This document shows positions 35,389 through 47,862 of a stretch of DNA of 64,000 bases, one piece after another. Within the stretch, counting starts at the first letter, position 1. Each line of letters begins with the position of its first letter. Source of the stretch: Sweltsa coloradensis (lineage: Eukaryota > Arthropoda > Insecta > Plecoptera > Chloroperlidae); assembly GCA_024449915.1 (NCBI GenBank), contig JAMZAV010000353.1, positions 310,001-374,000 of the forward strand, written 5' to 3'. The notes beneath the pieces are model-generated. The model did not search any database. It was given only the letters and a program-made list of their open reading frames with translations, and had not been told where the DNA came from. The position numbers and the translations under genes were made by a program.

Positions 35389-35503
35389 TTTACTCGTCGA
35401 TTGTGTCGGCACCTACAGGGTTGGCTTGGTCAGCTGTAAATTAAATGTCCACCACTGAAAATCAGTTCTGAGACTGAGTGGGTGGACTCTTAATACGATT
35501 TTT
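35389..35503 (+). repeat. SINE-A 3' fragment
   Basis: It reads tttactcgtcgattgtgtcg, then gcttggtcag, accactgaaaatcag, gactgagtgggtggactct and an A/T-rich end. It corresponds to the last 115 or so bases of the full copy at 30011-30440. Confidence 0.8.
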
Positions 35504-35559
35504 AAACAAATCAACGGCGTGTGCTCATTTTCTTGAACATGATTAAAAGGGTTATATAT

Positions 35560-36620
35560 TTTGACTATCGTAATTAAGGTCTCTACTCGTGGAGTTTAAT
35601 ATCGTATTTTCACGTTCATTTTGATAACTTCTTCCCACCCAAGTCCAAGCCTTCTCTTTCGTTCTTTCGTCGCCTATGTCTTGTTAAAACTGCGTCCGCG
35701 AGGTCCTCTCCGACGTATTCTCTTCTTGTGTTAAAGCGCGAGAAATTAAATTTAAATCTAGCTTTGCCATCGTAGAGAGTTTTCGCATTTTCTTGAACTA
35801 AGTCCCCGAGAATTCTACGCAAATTAGAGACTATTTATTTTGTGAAATTGCAGAAATGAAGGCATTTTTAGCCGTAAAACCAACAACTGGAAACGAAAGG
35901 CACCATTAGGATTCACGATTCCTTAATTAAATTGACGATTTATTTTGTGAAATTGTAGAAATGAAGGGAATTTTTACCTTTAACGCAAACAACTGGAAAC
36001 TGAATGCACCATTAGGATTCGCGTTGTTGCTGGAAAACGACCGAAATAAACGAAGAACATAAAACGTCAAAAAAGTCATAAGAACGTATCCTACCCTCTC
36101 CAGCGTTAGGAAAAATAAAAACTCTCTTTACAAATAAAGAGTATTTACTCATTTCTATAACTTGATTTCCCTTGATGTGAAGCCGTGCGGGCAATGACGG
36201 GCCAATCAGATTTCCAGACAATTCGAGCAATTTGTTCCCTACCGGAGACACATCAATCCAAGCTGGATTCGTGCGAGTGAGTGATTGCACTCACAAAGAC
36301 ACATCGGTGCTTAGTTTTGACAGTTTGTACTCAAACGAAGTTCGACCAACGACGAATCGAACAAAATTGATGGCGTTTTTTTTCAGCGTAATAATTCAAT
36401 TTTTAATGAAAACTCTGAAATGGTATAAATGCGTAAACGAGATGATAGAGAGATATTGATTATGACAGCGTTTACGATCGCGAACGTTGGAAAACTGGAG
36501 TTCCAGAAACCTTTGACAGAGACTATTGAAATGTCAATAAATGTAGCGGATCGTGAGAGATAAGCTTTAATCAACCGAGTGCCCAATGTTGCGAATTTTG
36601 GGAATGTTTTCAACTAAAAA
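35560..36620. other. GC-balanced unique block with tandem duplication
   Basis: The sequence is less AT-rich than its flanks and lacks repeat families seen elsewhere. A direct duplication of about 104-bp period lies at 35829-36023: atttattttgtgaaattg, agaaatgaagg, caacaactggaaac and gcaccattaggattc in both copies. Three short frames on both strands overlap without domain signatures. Candidate conserved non-coding or transcript region. Confidence 0.45.
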
Positions 36621-36948
36621 CTTGTTTGGTGTTAGTTTAATATTTAATATTATTACTATACACATTATATGTCATACATTGTTTTGTGATTTTACTATCT
36701 CAAACCTTGGGTATTCACCAGCTAAACACAAAAATATATTTCATTCAGGTTAACTAGTTATGAATTAAGAAAGTATCAGAAAAATCATTGGGTACACCAT
36801 GACCCGAAATAAAATTGTCAAATTTGGTAATTTTCGAGCTAAAGATTTTTGAAGATGGGACATCTTAAAAAATCTCCCATTTGAGATAAAATGGGGAAGA
36901 TTTTTATGCCCCGTGACCTTTGAGGATTTTGATCAAAAAAAAATTGGA

Positions 36949-37068
<120 letters not shown>

Positions 37069-40000
37069 AGGCCACTATAAATTCGATTTATTTTGTTGTT
37101 TGTTAGTAGAGATATAAAGAAAGAAAGAAATAAAGAAGAAAGTCTTAAAAAGATTTAAATAAATGAAGTGCTATGTAGATCAATCACGTATGTTTTGTGT
37201 TTGTATGTATATACGCAAACACATTATTTTTCAATCTTTTAAATATTCAAACCGTTACTTAAACATGACTTCTACTTTAAAGTTAGGAAAACGATAAAAG
37301 AAAGTTCGTATTTTGTATGAACTCTGATAATTTTTCATTTTCATTTTCATTTCATTTTTGCTCTACTTAGTTACAATTTTAGAACAACAACAAACATTGC
37401 AGATGATTTCATTCAAACTACCTGTTATAAACATAAAACCACGCACCCACACTACAATCACTGTATTATGTATAATTTAGATTGATTTAGTTTGATCTTA
37501 ATTATTAGAACTGTTTAATTTTAACAATTTATATTACAACGTGTCCTGTATGCCAGTATACTATCAAATCATTGTTTACCGCAAGTGTACATCTTTATCA
37601 AATCCATGTATCTCTGGAACTTTGTTCTGTTATGGATAAATAAACAAACAAACAAACAAACAAGTGTGATAACGTAAATGTTAAATGTCCACAAAGTGCG
37701 TGTGTATAAAAACAGCGCGATATAATCAGCTCAACCGTTCGGAAACACGAAGATATTTAATCGCCTAGTGCTAGATTTCCCTAGTGTTCATTTCCCGCCT
37801 TGCAGTAGTTCCCTCTTGAATAACGTATCGAACTAGCGCCGAGAAACATAGGAGATCGACTCTCTCGCACAACAAACAAGTAGATCAAATACGAGCGAGG
37901 GAGGGGGGGAGGGGGGGGGGCTGCTTTCATTACCCCGTCAAGGCGCGAGTACAGAGAAGAGCTTGACGGTGCATTCACTATCAATCAAGTCTAGGGATGC
38001 GAGGTGACAGGGTTCTTGAGCAGAGGCACAATACACGACGAGAGAAATGTCATTAATTATAGTTGTAATCGCTCATGTAACCAACACAATACTATACAAA
38101 CTTTCGACAATAAAACTATGGTAATTAATAAAAGAAAACAAAATGTAGTAAATGTTTTTAGCATCCACATAGCAAAGTCACGTCAATATAATCGTATTGT
38201 GTGAAAGACAACTAAAGGCATAATTTTGTTGAAAAGCGTAAATACAAATTAGGTAATATTTAACAAACATTTGGAAACATGCATGAATATTATATATTTA
38301 TTATACTATATTTTTAATAATTCGTTTTATAGATAATTAATGTTTTTTCTGTATCGCTATGAGTAAAATGAATTAATGAACAGTCAACTCTTTAAATCTA
38401 GTCTTTTCAATTAAACCATCGGACCAAATACTCAATATATAGTTTTTATATACACAATATAATTAATTAATAGAATTACCATTGCATGCTGCGACGATGG
38501 TTATGGGCACTTTGATTGATGAGCCACGCAACAATGCACATGCGCTAGCTGACTGGCATGTTTCTTTTAGATCGGCTCACAAAATGACCAACTAAAGCTA
38601 ATTATTACTACAAACAAATTCCACAGCCAAAGGTGTCTTCAGTAAATCGTGAATTGTTAAAGGCATGCCTAGGTTCGTGCCGCAGGCGTCTCGTCACAGC
38701 TAAAAGCATCAGCCACGCGATCAAAGGATGAGTGATGGGATGTGTGTGTGTGTGGGGGGGGGGGGGGTTTCAACGAAGATCACAGGGAAAACGCGTTCTT
38801 TCCATCACGGTGCGCGATATTTTAGAATCTGCGAGGCCCGCGGTGTGTGGAGTTGAACGCTGTTCCCTTATCCCCTTAACGTGAAAACATGACTAGTAAA
38901 ATCGTACCGCATTCGAAAAAGGATCAACAAATAAAAAAAACAAGTTTATCGTGTTTCTCTTATATACACTCGGTCGTTTTAAATAGTAAAATGGGTTAGT
39001 ATCGTTTTGAGGAGTTATCATATGGAAGGAAGGCCCAATTACCAGTGTTGTAACTGTGGCATGTCGGTGGTTGCATTCTGATTGAGGAAAATGACTGTAA
39101 AATCCTGTTTATGAATTCATTTGGAAAACATTTTTTTAATATAGCTTTGCTGCCTTTTACATCAAGGGTAACTCATAAAAAAATGCATATGAAGGATACT
39201 TTTACCACCTTGACAATGTGGTCCACAGAGGCCACAAAACGTTGGTGACATTTTAAGCTAAAATACTATTAATTTGCCTACACTTAGTCGGCCTACCATA
39301 AAAAGTAATTATTCTTATTAGCAAAAAGTCATTTGAAGGGGCTTGAGTTTTGATGAAGTTTTGAGAAAATCTCAAATAATAAAGACCACAGCTGTGTATC
39401 ACAGTATTAGGCTTCCCGATAATTGGCGTAAGAAAACGTGGCATTTATTTTGCGCTTGACTTCCACAGCAGTGGCACCGTCGCCTGCACTTAATTATCGA
39501 CATCAAAGTGCTGACAATCTTCCCCTCACTCTTGAAAATCCATTAACGCTGACTCAGCAGATTCTGTGTGGGTAATATTATATCTGCTTTTTTTAACAAC
39601 ACTGGCCAGGGTTGGAGAAGTGTCGTAACGGTACAGTCGATATCACGCAATCAGCAACAACAGTCTCCGGTTACCAACGGGGAAAATATATTTTCAGTAT
39701 TTATATTTTGTATAGTTTGTACTTTGTCTTGCTAGCCTGCTAAAATCTGGCCTGCTCACTGCTAGAAAACTGGAGCAACTGTAAAAATAATATACATGTT
39801 AAACAAAAACAGGTATAGTTGCTGCGAATAAATCAATTATATGTCTGATGGGAGGGTGAATCCGAGATTGTAGGTCAAACGACAACGAACTAAATCCAGA
39901 CTTCAGAAAAATCAAATTAATTCATAACAAGAACTCAAGAGAATAACATGATATTGCCGAGTTAAATAATTCGGCTTATGAACGCAACTTATGGATGCAA

Positions 40001-41598
40001 TTAGTTGGATGTTGATAAAACCAATGAAAATAACAAAAAGATTATAATTACCCTTGTTTGCTGAGAAAGTACTATTTGTAATTTTTGAAAGTTTGAAAGT
40101 TTATCGTTCCAAATTCAAACAGTTAATTAAATCATACATATTATTTGAAACCTATAAAACCGATGCGGCGTCCAATGGCCGCGCCGCCGGAATGCAGAGT
40201 GAGATGTGGGGTATAATTGGCCAGGGTGTTCCCGAGTATCGGACAGGGCTGGGTCGGTAGGCCTGGGCTGCAAGGCATCGCACAGAAGCTCAAGAGATTA
40301 GCCGGATTATTACCGATGGAAAATTGGACTTTGGTAATTATAAACGTGCAGAGAATGGAAGATGTGTGGTTGGCCAGTTTCACGTGTTGGCCTCAGGTTG
40401 GGACGAGGTTTAGAAGGATATCCACGATCCCCAGCGCAGGGTACGCGATGTTGTTATACATTTTAATAAAAACAACAACAAAAATATTATGTTTGCCTCC
40501 AACATCACCATATAGTCCTAGCTTTTGAAAATACTATTTTTAGTTTTTTTTTCCACGGAAAAAAGTTATTTAAAAAATGTTCGACAAATTTCACCAAATT
40601 AGTTTGGCCATCATTGTAGACGATATAATGATAAATTGTGTTAGTAATTTAATGTGGGATGTGACTCTTGGCTACCTATTCAAACATTGTATAAAATTTT
40701 TCTGGATTCTAGTTATATTCCAGGCGTCGATAGCTGGAAAACGCCTTCACTCGATTGACTTTAAGGTTCCTATATTTGGTCTCTCTTCGAATAGCACGTC
40801 CGAATGCCCGTGTAATGTCAGGCACGTCAATCTCTGGCAGAACATTCCATCGCCTCATCATCTCACCACAAGCGAGATAGCGGACGAGTAAGCATTCTTG
40901 TCATATCCCCTACTCGAATTCCAGTACAATAGGTCGCAACATCGATTTTACACGTAAGAGTGGCGTCGTTCGTTCGGTTCGCGTGGCTTTGTTCTGAATT
41001 CTGATAACCCTTAATTCTCCACCCTCCTGGGTAAGGGTGGAAATGTGTTTACATGTGGAACTAAATGTTCGGATGGAGTAGCATTAAATGCGGTAAAGGA
41101 AAGGAAAACCCTAAAGTGGGCACATATAACATTGTTTTGAATCATGGCGTCCTCACACATCCGGTTTAACCAGCAGCCGCAATAACACGGTAATATTGTC
41201 CCTCAAACAGAACACACACAACCAGGATAAACTCTAAAACTAAAACGTAATGAATGTCTGAACCAGTCCACGTTTGAACATGATGCGAGTTAAATATGCT
41301 CGTAAGTCAATGTAACAGCCTGGATCAGCGTGCTTCACTTGTATATTTATTTATTCACGTATTATCTACACATAGTAACTCGGTTCATATTATTTACTGT
41401 ATTTAGTTTTAGTATTTAGTAGATAAATAGTTTTCAAAGTGTTGTGGTTAATATTACATTATTTAAGGTTGGTATATTTTTAAAAAAATGTAAAATTTCC
41501 TTTGAGGCTAATGTAATCATCCAGGGTCAAAACCTTAAATGTACATGAAAGTTGGCTGAATGAAAAAGTACCTTTAATAAAACAGCAAAACTTTTTTT
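37069..41598. other. Long stretch without recognised genes
   Basis: It contains an (AAAC)n run at about 37643-37664, G-rich tracts at 37897-37920 and 38753-38767, and a possible TATA element at 37705. GC-richer unique patches lie at 37770-38000, 38480-38720 and 40160-40450. The last has an overlapping 103-codon plus frame and 80-codon minus frame with no recognised domain. A 104-codon frame at 40577-40891 is also unrecognised. Confidence 0.4.
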
Positions 41599-41970
41599 TC
41601 ATTTCTCCTTCGGCCATTATAATAATATTTTTTATCAAAAGTGTAGCCTGCACATCTAGTGCAAAATTACATTTTGAGAATCGGTTTTCTGGATATCGTT
41701 TCTATAAACACAACTTCCATTTAAGTATAAGAAAAAATATATTTCTGAAAATAATAGCTGGTGAACGAAATTTTTATCAGACGCTACAAAACTCGTATTT
41801 GTACCGTTTGGTAAAAAAAAAAATCATGCACCAACTCTTATTATAGAAATCCATTTTTCCTTATACTTAGGTTAGGCAAAAGGTGTTTAAAACCTATAAC
41901 CAAAAAACCGATTCTCAAAATTTTAATTATGCACTAGATGTGAAGGCTACACTAAATTGTCAAAAAAACG
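41599..41970. repeat. Imperfect hairpin element, about 370 bp
   Basis: The left side at 41641-41740 reads gtgtagcctgcacatctagt, then ttgagaatcggttttctgg. The right side at 41850-41957 reads ccaaaaaaccgattctcaaa, then gcactagatgtgaaggctac. Inner blocks (taagtataagaaaaa and ttttccttatactta) also pair. Weak pairing may extend outward (cggccattataa and tggccaataatg). It fits a MITE; no coding. Confidence 0.7.
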
Positions 41971-42538
41971 ATATATATGGCCAATAATGAGGTTATGTCC
42001 CGCACCAAAAATTATCAATTTTTTCTGTCATATGTAAGGCTTTCTTTTATTCAGAAAACATGTTGTACAAACATGTTGAATTACAAATTTGACAAAAAAT
42101 ATCAATGGTGCAGGAAGGCTTTAAGCGTAGCGGGCAACAAGTGTCTATGGTTCTTTAGTGTTACTTATTTTTTATCGGTTTTTCAGTGTTAACAAAATGA
42201 ATAAGTGCTGTTGGAAATAATCATGCTTTTTGAAGCGTTTCCTAGCGTTTTATTCACTGCCTGAGTGAGAATTTGAACCGGCAAATAATAAAACAGAACA
42301 CACAAACTTGCTCGCTCATTCAGTAAAATGTTTCAGGGCATTCATTTTATTATAAGTACCCTATGAGTATTGGCGACCTGGTGTGCAAATATTTATCATC
42401 TACTCTGTGCTGAATGCAAATAATAGATATTATGGTTCTACCTCGGTCCGTATTTTCCTCGAACAATGGTCAACGCGTACGTGATATTGCGTTCAAACAA
42501 CGACTAACAATGGATTCTAAAGACCTTTGAAATGTTGC
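41971..42538. other. Unrecognised sequence
   Basis: A 71-codon plus frame (41977-42192) begins just beyond the hairpin and has no family signature. Nothing else was recognised. Confidence 0.4.
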
Positions 42539-42540
42539 TA

Positions 42541-42681
42541 TAGGCGCTCCACGCCAAGAAAGGAGATGCGCGCGCTTCGACGGGCCAATCAGCGATCGTT
42601 ATTTTAAATTGGAGCCTGCTGAATGGCTACAATTCACCCGTTAAAAGCGCGCGCAACTCCTTTCTTAGCGTGGAGCGCCTA
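42541..42681. mobile_element. MITE, 141 bp, with TA-type target site
   Basis: The terminal inverted repeats taggcgctccacgc and gcgtggagcgccta are perfect for 14 bases. They continue imperfectly through caagaaaggag/ctcctttctta and a gcgcgc block. The element is flanked by TA (or TATA) on both sides. The central ggccaatcagcg and ctgaatggctacaa are shared with the 146-bp insertion at 53883, so the two are related. Confidence 0.88.
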
Positions 42682-42683
42682 TA

Positions 42684-44036
42684 TCAAATAATATAACGAT
42701 TATCCCTGCAGCCATGTTGATACACGTTGGCATACATCCGTGAGTCTTGTCTCTCGGGCACTTGAATGTATTTCCCTTTCCAATCTAGTAGATCCCTGGT
42801 TCGAATCCAGCTGTGGACAGAGATTTTACTTCGTGAATGTGGTCATGTTTTGCGTCAAGTTTGTTAAGTTAGTGATTTGATTTGTTTGAAAGTGGTTTCC
42901 GAACTTAAGATTTTAATGGAAACGGTACCAAAATTCTTAGAAATTCAGTTTCAGTCCAATCATAATATTCCTCGTATTAGATTATGCCTACTACAGACGA
43001 CAGCACACATTCAAAGCGCGGGGTCACGTAGTTTTAGCTAGCTCATGATGATGACAATAATGGAAAATACTACTTTGTCGCAAACATTTGCAGTGTATAA
43101 TGTGTAAACACTAATTGCCTTGAGTAATGAGTCTAATTGAAATAAACAACATGCAACATGTTGCTAGTGTTTGATTCTTGCCATGTTGTAAGTTGTAGCA
43201 CCCTCATCATAACTGTAGACACCACATTCTAATAGATCGATACTGTCTGGTAAAATTAATTAACTTGCTACATTTATTTAAATTTCATAAAACGCAGTCA
43301 TATTGGTTTATCCAGAATTGTGTGTTTAGTCCAACTCCAAACTATATCCGAGCCCACAGGGATTTATAAATTCATTCTAAAAGTAAATGGAATAGCGAGT
43401 TATCAAATGCACAGTTTAGAATTAAATCGGCAATAAACTTTTACGCCATTCGTGACTGACTTACAAATTGAGCTAAAAATTCTTACAAAAATATTGGATT
43501 AATATTGCTCAATAATGATTTCTAAAATAAATATGTACATTCATTTAAGAACGGGCATAGTTTCCAAATCTTGTGCTATGTTTCAATTGGTAATGGAGAA
43601 AATAAACTCAAATCAATGAGAGATCTCTACCGGGATCTCGAAGCCAGGTTTGCCTTGAAAGTAGGATACTTTGATTAGGTTCGGTATTGTTACGATACCT
43701 TGTAAGAAGTAGGGTTTAGGTCTCATTCGGGGTTGGTTTTGATATTAAAATTTGCACAACCTGTCTTCAAATAACGAAATCATACTTCACATAGTTTGCA
43801 AGTTTGATTATCAGTCGAAGTCAGAAACTGCTAGTATTAATTTTGTACATACAAATAATAAAATAAATGAACACGACGACCATAACATAAAACAAAACAT
43901 AACATTATACGAAATAAGCGCGAGAAAGCTATCCTAACATACGGAGCACACCCGACCGTTATTCAAGGACGTTACGTACAGTATAAAATATGTTATAGAA
44001 CATACTTTGTGTTATGTTCAAATAGTGAAATATTTT
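42684..44036. other. Unrecognised; isolated B-box
   Basis: ggttcgaatcc at 42798-42808 is a perfect RNA polymerase III B-box, but no A-box or tRNA fold precedes it at the right distance. It is probably a decayed SINE head. Nothing else was recognised. Confidence 0.4.
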
Positions 44037-44053
44037 TGGTGGAGGTGCCGGGT
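44037..44053 (+). repeat. GGTGGAGGTGCCGGGT motif copy
   Basis: A single plus copy is followed by tcaaaatg, which extends the likeness to a tRNA T-arm (gggttcaaa). Other copies are listed at 15.6, 15.8, 30.8, 45.6, 47.7, 49.5 and 63.4 kb. Confidence 0.7.
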
Positions 44054-44418
44054 TCAAAATGTTTCATCTTTGTAGAACTATTGTCCCGCCTTCCTTACCA
44101 CTAGGGTTGTCTCCTATTGTTTTCCCTTAGGGTTGTCTCCTAGGGGTAATGTAGAGCTATACATCAATGTTCTGTCCGTCTTTCCGTCAGTGCATGTGTC
44201 ACGTATCACAATCAGAACCGTACATGACATCAGACTGACATTAACATTACCCTTCAACAACCATGATACATAATGTTTGAGATGACACTGGGGGTCTGGA
44301 CGCAGGCCAGTGAGGTTGAATTTCTATGTACTCGGCAACTTACCACCATGGAAAGCCCCACTTACCACTTACTTGACCATTGGAAGATTAGCTTTCAATC
44401 AATCAATTAAGAATGAAC

Positions 44419-44540
44419 AAGGTTGGCTTGGTCGCTTTGATTTACTGTCCCCCACTGAAAATCAGTTATATAACTGAGTGGGTAGACTCTAAATACAATT
44501 TATTTATTATTTATTTATTTAATCAATCAATCAATCAATC
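44419..44540 (+). repeat. SINE-A 3' fragment with tail
   Basis: It is nearly identical to the last 100 or so bases of the full copy at 30 kb (ttggcttggtcgctttgatt, then gaaaatcagttatataactg). It ends in a (TTTA)n then (AATC)n tail. The close identity suggests a recent, 5'-truncated insertion. Confidence 0.85.
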
Positions 44541-45404
44541 CTCAATCGTGGTACGTAAACTTTAGGCTTCGGTTTCCATATCGTGCTTCTTACAAATCTA
44601 TGAACCTTAATGTCTCGAATACGTAATTAGTAATTGATTTCGTTGTATTGGTAATGTCGCAAACACTTGAATATGATTACACACATTTGCATATTACAGT
44701 AGGCATGTTGTGAGCTCTGCAGCGAAGCGGTGTGGATGCAAATATCCGCGCATTCTTGGCTAACAACACGCGGTCTCTATAGTGGTTGCGTGTTCGTATT
44801 GGGAACGTGTGTTGAATTCACATAAGCAGTCTGTCGCATACATCCGTACAATGTGCCTGGCGACAGACTTTACACGATTGTCTTAATTAACAAGCGCAAG
44901 ATATTTACTCGCACAATTAATGTGCTTCGGTCGTGAACTCCAACTTTCCACGTCTCCCTGGGTTTCCTGTAGACTCGGCATCCAGGTTCCTTTGAGGGAT
45001 TGCCTCAGCTCCGGGATAATAACGCTAAAGCCGGACAGACAACTTAATTAGGGGGGATAACAGTCCCTAAATGCAGAGCAAACAGATTCAGTCTGAGAAG
45101 TTTCCAGCTCTAATGTACTGAACCCTGGCGCCTGGAATAATATGCATTATGGACGCAATGGATATAGAAGTGTATGTAAATCATTATTATGTGTATTAAC
45201 TTTATTAACATTACATAACACTGTGTAAGCCTGATTATAAAATCATATTGGCTTTGTGGATAAATTTATGTTGATATTACCATATTCAACATGTGGCTAA
45301 TGGTGAATAACATGTTTTTGTATTTGTTTTATTTGTATTCAATTTTGCTAATTATACCGACTAAAATGAAAAAGTTTAAAGTGCTGTTACACAATGTGTA
45401 TTGT
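44541..45404. other. Unique, GC-balanced in part
   Basis: 44690-45130 is a non-repetitive, GC-balanced block unlike its AT-rich flanks and could be conserved non-coding DNA. No exon with splice sites was identified. Confidence 0.35.
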
Positions 45405-45665
45405 ATGATCCATGAGTGATTGGTATGTTTACCCACCGGTTGGTTTGACAGATAAATTACTACCACTTTTATAAACTAAAGTGCCCAGGTTCGATTCACG
45501 GTTGGAGCATAATCATAAATCTAGAAATATTTAAACGATAAAACCAGATAACACTGTCATAAGTTTCAACGCATGTAGACAGTGACTTTGAAACTGTCTT
45601 AGCTCGTGGTTATTTAGTAAGATTTAAACAAAGATGACAAGATTTGAACCCGGCACCTCCACCAA
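45405..45665 (+). repeat. Diverged tRNA-SINE and motif copy
   Basis: A B-box-like ggttcgattcacgg at 45488 is followed at SINE-A-like distance by cagtgactttgaaactgtct (compare ggtgactttggagccgtcct in SINE-A). Then a minus copy of the recurring motif, gaacccggcacctccacc, lies at 45645-45664. Confidence 0.5.
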
Positions 45666-46706
45666 AGATATTTCATTTGTACAATATTATACTTCAATGT
45701 GTGTTGGGTACTATGCTATGTATGCAACTTAAATGATAACAAGTCGTCAATTCTATACGTTTTTTTAAATACAATATTTTTTTAAATCAAGAGAAGATTT
45801 TTATTTAATAGAAGACGAGTAATCTAAATACTTAGAAATCGCGCTCTATGTATTTTTTAACGAGCAACATTAATCTACGAATACTTAGTTTCTTAAATGA
45901 TGTTTTATATAATAAGTTTCCCATGTTAAGCTAAATTTCAGCATCTCATCAGAAATGTTAAAATGATATCTGAAAGCCTACCAAGATATAAGTGTCACAT
46001 GACACCGCACTGAAATGACAACCGAAGCATATTCCTTAATGTTGTTCAACGTCTTTTGATCTCCGCCGTCTAGAGAAGCGTCGCGACGCCCTCGTTAAGA
46101 AGTCGACTGGAACTATTGTGTCAGAATATCATTCCCGACAACAAAGAAAACATACCCTCGTTTCTTCCACTGTATGAATAGAACCCGTAGAAAATAACGT
46201 AAAGTACAATTTTCATATTCCTTTGTACAAAATTTCATTTTAGTAATACGAAGGCAGTCGTCGTGGAGTCTTTACTTAGAAGTTAAAACTGTGTAAAGTT
46301 GTTGAAAAGTTGTTCTTATTAAAGTTTAAAGCGTCTTTGTCTCAGGATTTAAATGTTCAATAATATGTATAAACACTTAGTTGCGATCTCGACATAGCCG
46401 CTTATCAGTTGTAACAACTTTATGGGAGAGACGTAAATTTAATATATTCATGTGTTCACAATGTTATATCTAATGCTTGAGCTTTTTTGTTGCATAAATA
46501 ATCGAAGAAGGCACGTCACCGTTGTTTTTCACATTTTAAAAGGAAAATAATGCAAGTTGTATTTGTTGATGATCAACTGATATATTTGAATCGACCCCTG
46601 CCATTTTAACTGTGTTAAATAATATCGTCTAAGCTATAATAATTTGTTATAAATTTGTTATCACCTATTTTAATGTTGTTACTACCTGCTATCTTCTAAG
46701 TTAAAT
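45666..46706. other. Unrecognised AT-rich stretch
   Basis: No gene or repeat is supported. Confidence 0.4.
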
Positions 46707-46800
46707 AAAGAAATCGTATTTAGAGTCTACCCACTCAGCCATTAACTGATTTTCATTGGAGAACATTAAATTAAAAGCAGACCAAGCCAACCCTTTGTTT
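46707..46800 (-). repeat. SINE-A 3' fragment
   Basis: In minus orientation: atcgtatttagagtctaccc, actcagccattaactgattt, then gaccaagccaaccc. Confidence 0.8.
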
Positions 46801-47624
46801 TAAAGGTTTGTTGCTTAATACCGTAAAGCTTGTTATAAGTATTCGGATAATTTAATTGTCATTTAAACCTACCACCGATTTTGACTCTTATAGTTCAAAC
46901 ATTTTCATACTTTCATGCTTCATATTTTTACAATGAAAGGAAATAAGAAAATCGTTTTTGTGTAAACATTAATTTTTTAAAGAGTTAAAACGTTGGTGAC
47001 TGAATTGCAAGTTTGGGTGTAACGTGGTCGTCGTTGCGTTGTTGAAAGTCGTGATACAAGCACATTAATTAACATGCTGCCAAACAAAGTTTCACTCTCC
47101 TAAATATTTGCCTCCTCGTTTACAAAGGCAACAATGAGTTATTCAAGTGGATGCCCAATACACGGCGTATCTGATCACAGCACGGGTATGACCGTGGGCG
47201 TGTGTCCATGGTGTGTATGTAACAAACTGTTGGTCAAACTCAATTATTGGCTCAGCGGTCGTCACTTGTTCAGGCGAACTTATCGAACGCCACAGCAGAG
47301 AGCGAATAAATAACATGTCGTACACATGGGCTTTTAAATGTGGAGTATTTCACATTTCAATTATTTATACATGGTGTTGTTTAAACATTTTGAACCTTGA
47401 ATCATAATGCAAATGTTAATTCAAGTAGTAAGCAAGTAAACAGGACCATTATTATTTATATAACACCGTAACAAATACAGAACGTGCTCCACCATTAAAA
47501 GTACAGTAATGACAAAAAAAGTTGTTTTTGTTTTGTATATAAATTAACAAAGTCAACATTTTATGTGTCGCCATAAAAGGGTCTAAAGTATCGCCAAATA
47601 AGCATTTTAACTACAAATAAATAA
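46801..47624. other. Unrecognised sequence
   Basis: Overlapping frames on both strands at 47143-47407 show no family signature. Nothing else was recognised. Confidence 0.4.
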
Positions 47625-47690
47625 TTTCGTATTTAGAGTCTACCCACTCAGTCACAGAACTGATTTTCAGTGGATGACAATGTTTTCGCA
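47625..47690 (-). repeat. SINE-A 3' end fragment
   Basis: In minus orientation: cgtatttagagtctacccac, tcagtcacagaactgatttt, cagtgg. Confidence 0.8.
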
Positions 47691-47734
47691 TTAACACTCG
47701 CGCAAGGGTACCAATAAGAAAGACTTGACTACAT

Positions 47735-47862
47735 AAAACCTAGCACCTCCACCATAATAAGTGTCAGTCAGAGAGAAAAACTCAACTACATACATACGGC
47801 ACCTCCACCATGTGTCAGTGAGAAAGAATAAACTGGCTACAATATTCTCGGCACCTTTAAAA
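47735..47862 (-). repeat. Three tandem units with GGCACCTCCACC
   Basis: The units, about 55 bases each, carry tagcacctccaccat (47741), cggcacctccaccat (47798) and a truncated cggcacctttaaaag (about 47849). Intervening sequence gtgtcagtcagagagaaaaa and gtgtcagtgagaaagaataa is also alike. The spacing matches the 56-base spacing of the same motif in repeat B. Confidence 0.7.

Noticed and set aside
42798..42808. RNA polymerase III gene at a perfect B-box
   Set aside because: No A-box or foldable tRNA body upstream at the right distance.
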